Below are positions 8,641-17,790 of a stretch of 64,000 nucleotides of DNA, in pieces. The translations under genes and the position numbers were made by a program. The notes under the pieces were generated by a model, which was given only the letters and a program-made list of their open reading frames with translations, was not told the DNA's origin and did not search any database. Within the stretch, counting starts at the first letter, position 1. Each line of letters begins with the position of its first letter. The DNA comes from JBGPHT01 sp041484525 (lineage in GTDB: Bacteria; Acidobacteriota; Terriglobia; Bryobacterales; Bryobacteraceae): contig JBGPHT010000002.1 of assembly GCA_041484525.1 (NCBI GenBank), positions 1 to 64,000 of the forward strand, written 5' to 3'.

Positions 8641-9416
8641 CCTATACATCGGCCGAGATGATGACGGTGGCCGCGGCACGCGCGTTGAGCGATCGCGACA
8701 TCTGCTTTGCCGGAATCGGGCTGCCCTCGGCGGCCTGCAATCTGGCGCGCCTTACGCACGCTCCGCACATTCGCCTGATCTACGAATCCGGGACGCTCGA
8801 AACCAGGCCGGACGTGCTGCCGCTTTCGATCGGCGATGGCGAACTCTGCGAGACCGCGCTGACCACCGTCTCGATTCCCGAGATTTTCCAATACTGGCTG
8901 CAAGGCGGGCGCATCACGATTGGTTTCCTGAGCGGCGCGCAGGTGGATCGTTTCGGCAATCTCAACACGACCGCGATCGGCGATTATCAGAACCCCAAAG
9001 TCCGACTGCCGGGCAGTGGCAGGGCGACGGAGATCGCGACGAGTTGCGGACAGATCTTCCTCATCATGCGTCACAGTCCGCGAAGTTTCGTGGAACAACT
9101 GGATTTCCTGACGACGCTGGGGCACGGGCAAACTGGTCGCGAACGGAAGGATCTCGGCATCGAGACAAGAGGTCCGACCCTGCTGGTGACGGACCTCTGT
9201 ACGATGCGGCCGGATCCCGAGACCAACGAAATGGCCGTCGCCAGCCTGCATCCCGGCATCACCCGCGAGCAGGTTCGCGAAAAGACAGGTTGGGAAGTAC
9301 GATTCGGCGATACGGTGGACGAGACTCCACCCCCGGTTTCGAGTGAACTGGAAGTGTTGCGCGCGCTGCATGCGCGAACCGCGCAGGCGCATGGCGTTGG
9401 GGTTGGGAGCGAGTAG
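8637..9416 (+). CDS. pcaJ: 3-oxoadipate CoA-transferase-type subunit B
   Basis: A 259-residue beta subunit partner of the preceding protein. The likely catalytic glutamate is E50 in L-I-Y-E-S-G, which forms the CoA thioester in class I transferases. Further family blocks are G-F-L-S-G-A-Q-V-D-R-F-G-N-L-N-T-T and G-S-G-R-A-T-E-I-A. Its ATG overlaps the A subunit stop (ATGA). Its TAG overlaps the GTG start of pcaH by one base, so the first three genes form one tightly coupled unit. The substrate assignment comes from the surrounding pca genes. Confidence 0.75.
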   Translation: MTYTSAEMMTVAAARALSDRDICFAGIGLPSAACNLARLTHAPHIRLIYESGTLETRPDVLPLSIGDGELCETALTTVSIPEIFQYWLQGGRITIGFLSGAQVDRFGNLNTTAIGDYQNPKVRLPGSGRATEIATSCGQIFLIMRHSPRSFVEQLDFLTTLGHGQTGRERKDLGIETRGPTLLVTDLCTMRPDPETNEMAVASLHPGITREQVREKTGWEVRFGDTVDETPPPVSSELEVLRALHARTAQAHGVGVGSE

Positions 9417-10120
9417 TGAACGAATATCCGAGGCCGAAGCCGGGTAGCCAGCCGGCCTATTTGTGCGAAGGCTACAAGTCCAGTTTGCGCCGCGCTCCGT
9501 CGCAACCGCCGATCGCGCTGCCGCACACTCTTTCGGAACTGACCGGGCCTCTCTACGGCCACAACCCTATCGGCGAAACGGATAACGATCTCACGCGGCA
9601 GTGCCCGGGAGATCCTCTGGGAGAACGCATCATCGTGGTGGGACGCGTTCTGGATGAGGACGGGCGGCCGGTCCCGAACACGCTGGTCGAAGTGTGGCAG
9701 GCGAATGCGAGCGGACGCTACCGGCATTCCCGCGACAGTCATCCGGCGCCTCTCGACGCGAATTTCCTGGGCGCGGGACGGACCGTGACGGACCAGGACG
9801 GCAATTACAGATTCGTTACCGTCAAGCCCGGCGCGTATCCTTGGCGCAATCATGCGAACGCGTGGCGGCCGGCGCATATCCATTTTTCGCTATTCGGGTC
9901 CGCTTTCGTCACGCGCCTGGTGACGCAGATGTATTTCCCGAACGATCCGCTCTTTCCGTTCGACCCCATTGCGCAATCGATTCCTGACGAAGAGGCGCGG
10001 CAGCGGCTGGTCTCCGCATTCGATTTCACTGTGACGGAACCGGAGTGGGCCTTGGGCTACCGGTTCGACATCGTGCTGCGCGGACGCCACGCGACTCCGT
10101 TTGAAGAGCGGGAGAGTTGA
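9416..10120 (+). CDS. pcaH: protocatechuate 3,4-dioxygenase beta subunit
   Basis: This subunit carries the non-heme Fe(III) centre that splits protocatechuate between its hydroxyls to 3-carboxy-cis,cis-muconate. All four iron ligands are visible with the spacing known from the Pseudomonas enzyme: Y102 (G-R-Y-R-H), Y141 (G-A-Y-P-W, 39 residues on), and H154 and H156 (P-A-H-I-H-F). The start is a GTG that shares its G with the stop of the CoA-transferase B gene. The length (234) is usual for the beta chain, with the typical N-terminal arm containing H-T-L-S-E-L-T-G-P. PcaG follows after three bases. Confidence 0.93.
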   Translation: MNEYPRPKPGSQPAYLCEGYKSSLRRAPSQPPIALPHTLSELTGPLYGHNPIGETDNDLTRQCPGDPLGERIIVVGRVLDEDGRPVPNTLVEVWQANASGRYRHSRDSHPAPLDANFLGAGRTVTDQDGNYRFVTVKPGAYPWRNHANAWRPAHIHFSLFGSAFVTRLVTQMYFPNDPLFPFDPIAQSIPDEEARQRLVSAFDFTVTEPEWALGYRFDIVLRGRHATPFEERES

Positions 10121-10123
10121 CCA

Positions 10124-10696
10124 ATGGCGCATATGCCCACTGCGTCGCAAACCGTCGGTCCGTTCTTCAATTTCGGGCTCACGACGAATAAGTCCCTCGG
10201 GGTTCTGGCGCGAGCCGGCGCCGATGGGGAGCGAATCCATCTATCGATTCGAGTGCTGGACGGCGACGGTGCCCCTACACCGGGCGATTGCATGATCGAG
10301 CTATGGCAGGCAGATGCCCACGGTAGATACGCGCATCCCCGAGACCCGCGCGCCTCGTCCGCTGATCCCAACTTCTGCGGCTTCGGACGCCTCGAAACCA
10401 ACCAGGACGGCGTGTGCGTTTTCGAAACCATTCAGCCGGGTGGCGTTCCCTGCCCCGGCGGACTGCAGGCCCCACACATCAACATCGTGCTTTTCGCTCG
10501 CGGTTTGCAGAAGCAACTGGTCACGCGCGTCTATTTTTCCGACGATGCCGGCAATGCCGCGGACCCGATTCTGGCGTTGGTCCCGCCGGACCGCAGGGAA
10601 ACGCTGATGGCCCGTCGTGTTGCGGGACGACTCGACACCTGGCACATCGACATTCGGCTGCAGGGCGACGCGGAAACTGTGTTCTTCGACGTGTAA
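10124..10696 (+). CDS. pcaG: protocatechuate 3,4-dioxygenase alpha subunit
   Basis: The 190-residue alpha chain pairs with PcaH and helps form the active-site pocket without binding iron. It opens with P-T-A-S-Q-T-V-G-P-F-F-N, the standard PcaG start, and keeps the intradiol fold motifs I-E-L-W-Q-A-D-A-H-G-R-Y and P-H-I-N-I-V-L-F-A-R-G. The second histidine of the beta-chain motif is N here, as expected for the non-catalytic chain. The gene lies 3 bases after pcaH and 9 bases before pcaB. Confidence 0.92.
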   Translation: MAHMPTASQTVGPFFNFGLTTNKSLGVLARAGADGERIHLSIRVLDGDGAPTPGDCMIELWQADAHGRYAHPRDPRASSADPNFCGFGRLETNQDGVCVFETIQPGGVPCPGGLQAPHINIVLFARGLQKQLVTRVYFSDDAGNAADPILALVPPDRRETLMARRVAGRLDTWHIDIRLQGDAETVFFDV

Positions 10697-10705
10697 GATC
10701 GATTC

Positions 10706-12046
10706 ATGTCCACCCGATTGCTGGAGAGCCTGGCGACCACGGAAGCGCTGGCGTCAGTCTTCTCGGACGGGTCGCTCTTGCAGGCGATGCTCGATTTCGA
10801 GTCCGCGCTGGCACGTGCCGAGGCGCGGGTGGATGTGATTCCGCGGCGTGCCGCTCTGGCCATAACCGAAGCCGCGCGGGCGGAAGGTTTCGATGCCGTC
10901 CTACTGGCCCGCGACTCTCTGCGCGCCGGGACGCCGGCGATTCCGCTGGTCCGCATGCTGACTGCGCGTGTGCGCGGCGCGGACCCGGACAGCGCGGGGT
11001 TTGTCCACTGGGGAGCGACCAGCCAGGATGTCGCCGACACGGCGTTCGTGCTGCTGCTCCGGCGCTGCCGGGAAGTTCTAGCGGCGGACCATGCGATCGT
11101 CGGTCGCTCCCTGCACCGGTTATCAGAGGAGCATCGAGCTATCGTCATGTTGGGGCGTACGCTGTTGCAACCGGCTCCTCCCGTTACGTTCGGATTGAAG
11201 GCCGCCGGCTGGCTGGCGGCGATTCGGCGCGGATGGGCGCGCGTGGCACGTGCTTTCGATGAGGCTCTGATTTTACAATTCGGCGGCGCGAGTGGGACGC
11301 TCGCCGCCTTGGGAGATCGCGGACTCGAAGTGAGTCAGGTGCTGGCCGAAGAACTCGCCCTGCCTCTACCCACCGCGCCCTGGCATTCTCACCGCGACCG
11401 CATGGCCGGGTTGATGACGGCCCTCGGCGTCTACACGGCGAGCCTGGGAAAGATGGCGCTCGATCTTTCCCTCCTCATGCAGCACGAAGTGAGCGAAGCG
11501 GCTGAGCCTGAAAGCGCCGGCCGCGGTGGATCGTCCACCATGCCGAACAAGCGTAATCCCACGGCCTGCATGCTGGCCCTGGCGGCCGCGCATCGTGTTC
11601 CCGGCCTGGTCGCGAACTTTTTGTCCGGCATGCTCCAGGAGCACGAACGGGCGGTGGGCGGCTGGCAGGCCGAGTGGTCCACGGTTGCGGCCATCGTGCA
11701 ATCCGCCGGTGTGGCGGTGTCGTCGATGGCCGAGGTGTCCGCCGGACTCGCCGTTTATCCCGCGCGCATGCGCGCGAATATCGAAGCCACGCGCGGCGCC
11801 GTGTTCGCCGAACGCGCCATGATGTGGCTAAGCCCGGTTCTGGGCCGCGACCACGCGCACCGCTTGATGGAGGAGGCAGCGCGCCAATCCGCCGCCACCG
11901 GCCGCACACTGGCGGACGTGCTGGCGGGCATGCCGGAAGTCACGTGCGTGCTCACACCGGCGCAACTCGCGAACCTTCAATCGCCTGAAGACTACCTGGG
12001 AAGCGCGGAAGCTTTTCGTGTCCGCCTGCTTTCCGACACGGAGTAA
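10706..12046 (+). CDS. pcaB: 3-carboxy-cis,cis-muconate cycloisomerase
   Basis: A fumarase/aspartase-superfamily enzyme of 446 residues that lactonises carboxymuconate to 4-carboxymuconolactone. The superfamily signature G-S-S-T-M-P-N-K-R-N-P lies near residues 274-284. The second conserved block, H-W-G-A-T-S-Q-D-V-A-D-T, is near 105. The C-terminal helices contain the PcaB-type A-R-Q-S-A-A-T-G-R-T-L. It follows pcaG and precedes pcaL by two bases, in the order of the pathway. Confidence 0.9.
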   Translation: MSTRLLESLATTEALASVFSDGSLLQAMLDFESALARAEARVDVIPRRAALAITEAARAEGFDAVLLARDSLRAGTPAIPLVRMLTARVRGADPDSAGFVHWGATSQDVADTAFVLLLRRCREVLAADHAIVGRSLHRLSEEHRAIVMLGRTLLQPAPPVTFGLKAAGWLAAIRRGWARVARAFDEALILQFGGASGTLAALGDRGLEVSQVLAEELALPLPTAPWHSHRDRMAGLMTALGVYTASLGKMALDLSLLMQHEVSEAAEPESAGRGGSSTMPNKRNPTACMLALAAAHRVPGLVANFLSGMLQEHERAVGGWQAEWSTVAAIVQSAGVAVSSMAEVSAGLAVYPARMRANIEATRGAVFAERAMMWLSPVLGRDHAHRLMEEAARQSAATGRTLADVLAGMPEVTCVLTPAQLANLQSPEDYLGSAEAFRVRLLSDTE

Positions 12047-12048
12047 TC

Positions 12049-13212
12049 ATGCCATTCGCCACCTCCGATCGCACCCGCATTTACTACCGGCTGGAAGGCA
12101 GCAGCGACCGGCCGCTCCTCATCCTGGGGCACTCGCTCGGTGTGGACCACGGCATGTGGGACCCCCAGGTCCGCGCGCTCCTCGGCCATTTTCAAGTGCT
12201 GCGCTACGACGTGCGGGGACACGGCGCCTCCGACGTTCCACTGGGCGATTATGCAATCGAGCAATTAGCGCGCGATGTCCTGGCGGTTGCCGCAGCCGCC
12301 GGAAGGAAGCAGTTCGCGTTCTGCGGCCTGTCGCTCGGCGGCATGATCGGGCAGTGGCTGGCGGCGAACGCGCCCGAGTGCGTCACGCGCCTGGTGCTGG
12401 CGAACACGTCGCCCCGATTCCCCGATCCCAGCCTATTTGAATTGCGGCGGCGCACCGCACTCGAACAGGGCATGACGGCCATTGCCGATGCCGTGATGCA
12501 ACGCTTCTTCTCGGCGCGCACGCTTGCGCGAGGGCTTCCGGAAGTGGCGTCGACGCGCAGCACACTGCTGGCGACGAACCCTACCGGCTATGCCGGTTGT
12601 TGTGCCGCGATTCGCGACATGGACCAGACCAGCCTCCTCGGCAGCATTCGCGTTCCCACGCTCATCATCGTCGGCGATCACGACGTCTCTACACCCTGGA
12701 GCGGTCACGGCGACGTGATGGCGCAGGCGATTCCAGGCTCGATCGTCCGTCATCTGCCAACGGCCCACCTGTCGAACATCGAGCAGCCATCGTCATTCAA
12801 CGCGGCGTTGTTCGAGTTCCTGCTGGCCGATTCTGCGAGCGACACGCTGTCGGCGGGCATGGCTGCGCGCCGTACCGTTCTCGGCGACGCACACGTCGAT
12901 CGGGCGATTGCGAATACCACGGAATTCAATCGCGAATTCCAGGAACTGATCACGCGCTACGCATGGGGCACCATCTGGACCCGTGCCGGTCTGGACCCGC
13001 GTACGCGCCGGCTGCTAGTCCTCGCCGTTACTGCGTCGTTGGGCCGATGGGAGGAATTTCGCTTGCATGTGCGCACCGGCCTGGCGCAGGAACTGGAGAT
13101 GTCCGACCTGAGAGAAGTGCTGCTGCAGGTGGCCGTCTATGCGGGAGTGCCCGCCGCCAACAGCGGTTTTCAAATCGCAGCCGAGGAGCAGGCTACAGCG
13201 CCGGCTTCCTGA
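12049..13212 (+). CDS. pcaL: fused 3-oxoadipate enol-lactonase / 4-carboxymuconolactone decarboxylase
   Basis: One 387-residue chain joins two enzymes. Residues 1-255 are an alpha/beta hydrolase (PcaD): oxyanion-side H-S-L-G near 27, nucleophile S95 in G-L-S-L-G-G, acid candidate in V-G-D-H-D, and a late histidine in T-A-H-L-S-N. Residues ~265-380 are a carboxymuconolactone decarboxylase domain (PcaC) with R-R-T-V-L-G-D-A-H-V-D and W-G-T-I-W-T-R. The pair decarboxylates 4-carboxymuconolactone and hydrolyses the enol-lactone to 3-oxoadipate. Such PcaL fusions are known in actinobacteria and elsewhere. The last 20 bases overlap the convergent nucleoside-hydrolase-like gene. Confidence 0.9.
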   Translation: MPFATSDRTRIYYRLEGSSDRPLLILGHSLGVDHGMWDPQVRALLGHFQVLRYDVRGHGASDVPLGDYAIEQLARDVLAVAAAAGRKQFAFCGLSLGGMIGQWLAANAPECVTRLVLANTSPRFPDPSLFELRRRTALEQGMTAIADAVMQRFFSARTLARGLPEVASTRSTLLATNPTGYAGCCAAIRDMDQTSLLGSIRVPTLIIVGDHDVSTPWSGHGDVMAQAIPGSIVRHLPTAHLSNIEQPSSFNAALFEFLLADSASDTLSAGMAARRTVLGDAHVDRAIANTTEFNREFQELITRYAWGTIWTRAGLDPRTRRLLVLAVTASLGRWEEFRLHVRTGLAQELEMSDLREVLLQVAVYAGVPAANSGFQIAAEEQATAPAS

Positions 13213-14149
13213 AGCGCTGCGGTTGCACCGGCTTCGCACTCGCCAGTTCCACGAAGGCCTCGATGATCTTGTCCTGCTGGGCCGATTCCACCATCAGGCT
13301 GCGAACCTTGGCTCCACCGCCGGACGTGAATTTCATCGCGCCGTCATCCCCGACCGCAATGGAGCCCGGATCGGACAACCGGAAGAAACCGGAATCCGGA
13401 TGCACCGCGAAGTGCGCCGCCGCCAGGTCGTGGGTCGGCGCGTCGTATGGCATCGGCTGGTAAGCCCGATAGGCATCCACGACCGGGTGCGCCTCGGCCC
13501 AGGCGAAGTCCTTGTCGATGCGCGCGGCGGGAAATCGGAGCGCGTCTCCCACTTCCTTGCCGCAATAGAAAACGGGCGTGGGCCATTCCGCAAGGATCTT
13601 GCGGATGGCAGCCGCGTCCTGCCGGGCGCCCGAGTCCACGATCACGAGGCGCTTCACGCGTTCTTTGTAGATATCCTTCACGCCCAGCAAATCGAGCGAT
13701 TTCGCGAGGTACGTTGCCGGCGCGCCCAGGATTACTACTGCCTCCGCGTTGAAGATGACGCCGTTGCGCAGCACCGCTTCGGGCACGGCTGTATCCGTGA
13801 GCTTGCGAATGCTGCGAGTATATTGGGGCTCGCCCTTTTCCGTTTTCCGTTCGACCGCGGGCAGCACCATCGGCGAATCCGGAGGCGGCGGATCCACGGC
13901 GGGCAGTCCCACTGGAAGCACTGAGTTGGCGTTACGCAGCGGCCCCACCATGTAAAAACGGCCCACCACATCGCAGAAGATCGCGGCGTTGAGCCCCGCG
14001 CCCACCACGCAAATGGAGCCCATGCGCGATTCGCGCTTGCCCTCGAACCCGTACAGCCCTGCCAGCGCCAGTGCCGCGTCCGGACGGTTCATCGAGGTGT
14101 TATAGATGACGCCGATCGGCTGTTTGCCGCCGAATGGATTTTGCGGCAT
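13193..14149 (-). CDS. nucleoside-hydrolase-like protein with a degenerate metal site
   Basis: A 318-residue protein with the overall pattern of inosine-uridine nucleoside hydrolases: an N-terminal strand and loop (I-G-V-I-Y-N-T-S-M-N-R-P-D-A-A-L-A-L) and a C-terminal Y-R-A-Y-Q-P-M-P-Y-D-A-P-T-H-D-L block with a downstream P-G-S-I-A-V-G-D-D-G strand. The family's calcium site D-x-D-x-x-x-D-D reads N-x-S-x-x-x-P-D here, so three of four acids are gone. A hydrolase reaction is therefore doubtful; a binding or other role is possible. It has no evident leader. It is the last gene of the operon, three bases after the DUF1552 gene, and its 3' end overlaps pcaL by 20 bases. Confidence 0.6.
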   Translation of the reverse strand: MPQNPFGGKQPIGVIYNTSMNRPDAALALAGLYGFEGKRESRMGSICVVGAGLNAAIFCDVVGRFYMVGPLRNANSVLPVGLPAVDPPPPDSPMVLPAVERKTEKGEPQYTRSIRKLTDTAVPEAVLRNGVIFNAEAVVILGAPATYLAKSLDLLGVKDIYKERVKRLVIVDSGARQDAAAIRKILAEWPTPVFYCGKEVGDALRFPAARIDKDFAWAEAHPVVDAYRAYQPMPYDAPTHDLAAAHFAVHPDSGFFRLSDPGSIAVGDDGAMKFTSGGGAKVRSLMVESAQQDKIIEAFVELASAKPVQPQRFRKPAL

Positions 14150-14152
14150 GGC

Positions 14153-15502
14153 CTAGCTCACCGACAAACCCGCCAGCCGGCCGGTGGCATCGCCGACATG
14201 TTCCGGACGAACACCAACGCGTTCGATCATGGTCGCGAAGAGGTTCGCCACCGGCGTCTCGCGCTGATAGACGATATGCCGGCCGGGCCTGACGAAATCG
14301 CCGCCGCGTCCCGCCAGGATCGTCGGCAACTGATCGTGAGTGTGAACGTTGCCGTCCGAGAGCCCGCTGCCGTAGACGATCAGCGATTGATCCAACAGAT
14401 TGGAATCGCCTTCCTTGGTGTTCTTCATCTTGCGCAGAAACTCGGCGAACAGCGCCAGATGCAGCGCATTAATCTGCCGTACCTTGTCGAGCATCTGCAT
14501 GTTGCCCATGTGATGTGTCAGCGGATGGTGACCGTCGGTGACGCCGATCTCGGGGTAGGCGCGGGTCGATCCTTCACGGCCGATCATGATGGTCGAGAAG
14601 CGCGTGATGTCGGCCTTGAACGCCACCAGCATCATATCGGTCATGAGCCGGAAGTAGTCCGGGAATTCGGGCGGCACCCCAAACGGCTTCTCCATTCCCG
14701 GATCGATCGTCGCGCCGTCCTTCTCGGCGCGCTCGACCTGCTGTTCGATCTCGCGCACCGACGTGAGGTATTCGTCGAGCTTCCGGCGGTCCGTTCGGCC
14801 CAGCTTGGATTGGAGCTTCTGCGTGTCGCCCATCACCTGGTCGAGGATGCTGCGGCGCATCGCGAGGCGGCGCGCGTGAGCGGCGGGAGCCTCTACGATA
14901 TCCGTACCGAAGAGCCGCTCGAAAAGGTTGCGCGGATCGGAGATGGGGGGCAACGGCTGCGTCTCGGTCTTCCACGAAACGTTGTACGCGTAGGCGCACG
15001 AATAACCGTTATCGCAGTTTCCCGCCTGACGCGTTTCTTCTAAACCTACTTCGAGCGACGGCAACTTGGTGAGATGTCCAAGCGCATTGGCGGCGATCTG
15101 ATCCGCGGAAACACCCAGCTTCAAATCCGCTCCGGCGGTGCGGTACACCTGAACGCCCGTCATGTAGGCGGCCAGCGCGCGACCGTGGTCTCCCGCGCCT
15201 ACCAGCAGCGGACGGCCCCAGTTCGCCGTGAGATTCGACAGCACCAGAATTTCCTTCTTCACCGGCTCCAGCGGCGCCAGGATGCCGGGCAGTTGTCCGA
15301 GCGGTCCCTCTTCGCTCGGCGTCCAGTGGCGCATGTCGATTCCGTTGGGCGCATAGAACCATGCCAGCCGGACGGGGGCGCCGCCGGACAATTGGCTGTC
15401 GGCGAATGCCGGCGTCATCGCATCCAGGAAGGGCAGGCCGATGGCAGCGCCGATTCCCTTCAAAATCGTGCGTCGCGCGAGCGCTTTCCGGGTAACGATC
15501 AT
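14153..15502 (-). CDS. DUF1552 family protein, Tat-type leader
   Basis: A 449-residue member of DUF1552, a family of unknown function frequent in planctomycetes and acidobacteria. The N-terminus A-R-R-T-I-L-K-G-I-G-A-A-I-G-L-P-F-L-D-A looks like a twin-arginine signal. Family blocks are R-L-A-W-F-Y-A-P-N-G and V-L-S-N-L-T-A-N-W; later there is G-D-S-N-L-L-D-Q-S-L-I-V-Y-G-S-G-L-S-D-G-N, which resembles DUF1501/sulfatase-like folds. It overlaps the DUF1592 gene upstream by four bases; this DUF1592-DUF1552 order is the usual pairing. The function is not established. Confidence 0.85.
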   Translation of the reverse strand: MIVTRKALARRTILKGIGAAIGLPFLDAMTPAFADSQLSGGAPVRLAWFYAPNGIDMRHWTPSEEGPLGQLPGILAPLEPVKKEILVLSNLTANWGRPLLVGAGDHGRALAAYMTGVQVYRTAGADLKLGVSADQIAANALGHLTKLPSLEVGLEETRQAGNCDNGYSCAYAYNVSWKTETQPLPPISDPRNLFERLFGTDIVEAPAAHARRLAMRRSILDQVMGDTQKLQSKLGRTDRRKLDEYLTSVREIEQQVERAEKDGATIDPGMEKPFGVPPEFPDYFRLMTDMMLVAFKADITRFSTIMIGREGSTRAYPEIGVTDGHHPLTHHMGNMQMLDKVRQINALHLALFAEFLRKMKNTKEGDSNLLDQSLIVYGSGLSDGNVHTHDQLPTILAGRGGDFVRPGRHIVYQRETPVANLFATMIERVGVRPEHVGDATGRLAGLSVS

Positions 15503-17790
15503 TTGCTTGAGACCTCCGGCTTTTCTTTCGATACCGCCAACTCACCCCGCCTCTGTTGGAATGGCGGGCTATGCACAATGCCCAGGATCAAAGCTTGGAA
15601 CTGATAGTCGTGCGCGGCGGTCTGGCGCACCACGTCCTGCACTGTCGGGCGATCGAACGCCTCCACTCCCCTCCCCAGCGAGTATGTCAGCGTCTTCTCT
15701 ACGAGGCAACGGGTGAACGCGGGCATGTTCTCTCTAAGCAACTGCTTCATCTCGGCGGGACCATTGAAAGTCTTGCCGTTGGGAAATGAGCCGCCCGCAT
15801 CCACCGGGAATTTGCCGTCCTCGGTGCGCCAGCGGCCGATCGCGTCGTAGTTCTCCAGGGCGAAACCGAGGACGTCCATGCGGGAATGGCAGGATGCGCA
15901 GGCAGGGTCGGCGCGATGCCGTTCCATCTGCTGCCGGAGCGACATGGCAACGCCCACGGACTCTTCGTCGAGCGGAGGGACGTCCTGCGGCGGTGGCGGC
16001 GGGGCCGCATGCAGGACGTTCTCGAGAAGATACTTGCCGCGCAGCACCACCGACGTCCGCGAGGGATAGCTCGAGATCGTCAACACGCTGGCCTGCGTGA
16101 AAACGCCGCTGCGCTGGTCCGTGGCCAGTTCGACGCGCCGGAACTCCGGCCCCGTGACGCCGTCGATCCCATAGTGCTTCGCGAGGCGCTCGTTCAGAAA
16201 CGTATAGCGGCCGTCGATGAAATCGGAGATCGGCCGGTTTTCGCGCATGACGGCTTCGAAGAACAGGCGCGTTTCGGTACGCATCGCTTCCTTCAGCTCC
16301 GGCCCCCATTCGGGAAACCTTTTGGCATCGGGCTTCATGGCGTCCAGGCTGCGGACTTCGAGCCACTGGCCGGCGAAATTGTCGGCGAAGGCGGAAGATT
16401 TCGGACTGGCAATCATCCGCTTCACCTGCGCATCCAGCATCGCAGGAACGTGCAGTCTGTTGGATTCGCCCAGGCGGAGCAGTTCGTCGTCGGGCATCGA
16501 GCTCCACAGGAAATAGCTCAGGCGCGAAGCCAATTCGACGTCGGTGACCGGCGCGATCGTGCCCGCCTTCGGATCGCGCTCGATGCGGAACAGAAACTGC
16601 GGCGAGACCAGAATCGCGGCGATGGCAAACTGCAGACTCTGCGCGGGCGTGTATCCTGCAGTCTTAGCCCGATCGAACACCCTGCCCAGTTGGGCAAGTT
16701 CGGCCTTATTCACGGGATGCCGAAATGCCGCGTGCACAAGCGCCGTTAAGATACGGTCGACACACGCCCGGCCCGACGCGGGATCGCAGAGCAGCACTTT
16801 CTTCTGCGAGGGATGCGGCTCCGCCGAGGGGAATGGACCGGCGTGCTCGATGCTCTCCGGATAGATATTCCGGTTGACGTTCATCCGCGCATTCTGCGGA
16901 ATTTCCTTCAGGGCTTCATCGTTTACGAACTCGGCGCGGAACGTGTGCGCGCCCCCGGTGAGAAACAGCTTGACCTCTTCGCTGCCGCGCTGCGTTGCGC
17001 CGCCCTGCAGGTTGACAGCGCTGATCTGCACCGCGACGGTCACGGTCTTCACCGGCTTTCCATCCACCGAGAGAACCAGCGTCACGGGCTTGTCCTGCGG
17101 GCCGCGGTGACCCACGAGGTTGGCGCGCACGATGTAATCCGCATCGTGCTCGATGAGATCCTCGAGCTGTATCGTCCCAGTGTCGATACGCCGGACGCGA
17201 TCCTTTCGGCTGAAGAGCCCGGGCTTCGGCAACGGATCGCCGCCGACGGCGCGTGCGGCAATTTTCTCGGCGACGGAGAGGTACTTCTGCATCAACGCAG
17301 GGGACACGGTAAGAACGTCGCCGATGTTATCGAAGCCGTAGCCCGAATCGTCGGCGGGGAATTCCTCCTGCGCGCGAAACTCGACGCCCAGCAGATCGCG
17401 GACCGTGTTCGCGTATTCATTGCGATTCAGGCGATGCGCGGTGATGCGCCCTGGGTCCGGCTTAGTCTGGCGGTCGGCGCGATCGAATTCGCCCTGGACG
17501 TATTGCAGCAACGCGTCCATCTGCGCGGCGGGAGGCCTCGGCATGCCCTTGGGCGGCATTTCGCCCGCGCGGAGTTTAGCAAGGATGATCTCCCAGCCTT
17601 CGCGGTTCGATGTCAGCGAAGAACCCTGGAGAAACGGCGTAAGATTCAAACCGCCGGACGTAAGCTTGTCATTGTGGCAGGCCTGACAGCTCTGGCTCAG
17701 CACGGGCACGACATCTTTTTCGAAAGACGCAGGGACGCCGGCCTGAAGAGCGCCGGCCATTGCGAAGATCAGCAGACTAACGTTGCTCAT
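15499..17790 (-). CDS. DUF1592-type large cytochrome (DUF1587/1592/1588/1585 architecture)
   Basis: The ATG at 17790 gives a Sec leader (MSNVSLLIFAMAGALQAG); an upstream TTG is less likely. An N-terminal cytochrome c-type domain has the heme site C-Q-A-C-H near residue 37. Then come blocks typical of DUF1587 (R-L-N-R-N-E-Y-A-N-T-V-R-D-L-L), DUF1592 (F-R-I-E-R-D-P, S-R-L-S-Y-F-L-W-S-S-M-P-D), DUF1588 (with a second C-A-S-C-H) and DUF1585 at the C-terminus. These proteins are exported and presumably take part in periplasmic redox reactions; no substrate is known. The start lies within the end of the pentaheme cytochrome gene (14-base overlap), so the two are coupled. Confidence 0.85.
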   Translation of the reverse strand: MSNVSLLIFAMAGALQAGVPASFEKDVVPVLSQSCQACHNDKLTSGGLNLTPFLQGSSLTSNREGWEIILAKLRAGEMPPKGMPRPPAAQMDALLQYVQGEFDRADRQTKPDPGRITAHRLNRNEYANTVRDLLGVEFRAQEEFPADDSGYGFDNIGDVLTVSPALMQKYLSVAEKIAARAVGGDPLPKPGLFSRKDRVRRIDTGTIQLEDLIEHDADYIVRANLVGHRGPQDKPVTLVLSVDGKPVKTVTVAVQISAVNLQGGATQRGSEEVKLFLTGGAHTFRAEFVNDEALKEIPQNARMNVNRNIYPESIEHAGPFPSAEPHPSQKKVLLCDPASGRACVDRILTALVHAAFRHPVNKAELAQLGRVFDRAKTAGYTPAQSLQFAIAAILVSPQFLFRIERDPKAGTIAPVTDVELASRLSYFLWSSMPDDELLRLGESNRLHVPAMLDAQVKRMIASPKSSAFADNFAGQWLEVRSLDAMKPDAKRFPEWGPELKEAMRTETRLFFEAVMRENRPISDFIDGRYTFLNERLAKHYGIDGVTGPEFRRVELATDQRSGVFTQASVLTISSYPSRTSVVLRGKYLLENVLHAAPPPPPQDVPPLDEESVGVAMSLRQQMERHRADPACASCHSRMDVLGFALENYDAIGRWRTEDGKFPVDAGGSFPNGKTFNGPAEMKQLLRENMPAFTRCLVEKTLTYSLGRGVEAFDRPTVQDVVRQTAAHDYQFQALILGIVHSPPFQQRRGELAVSKEKPEVSSK

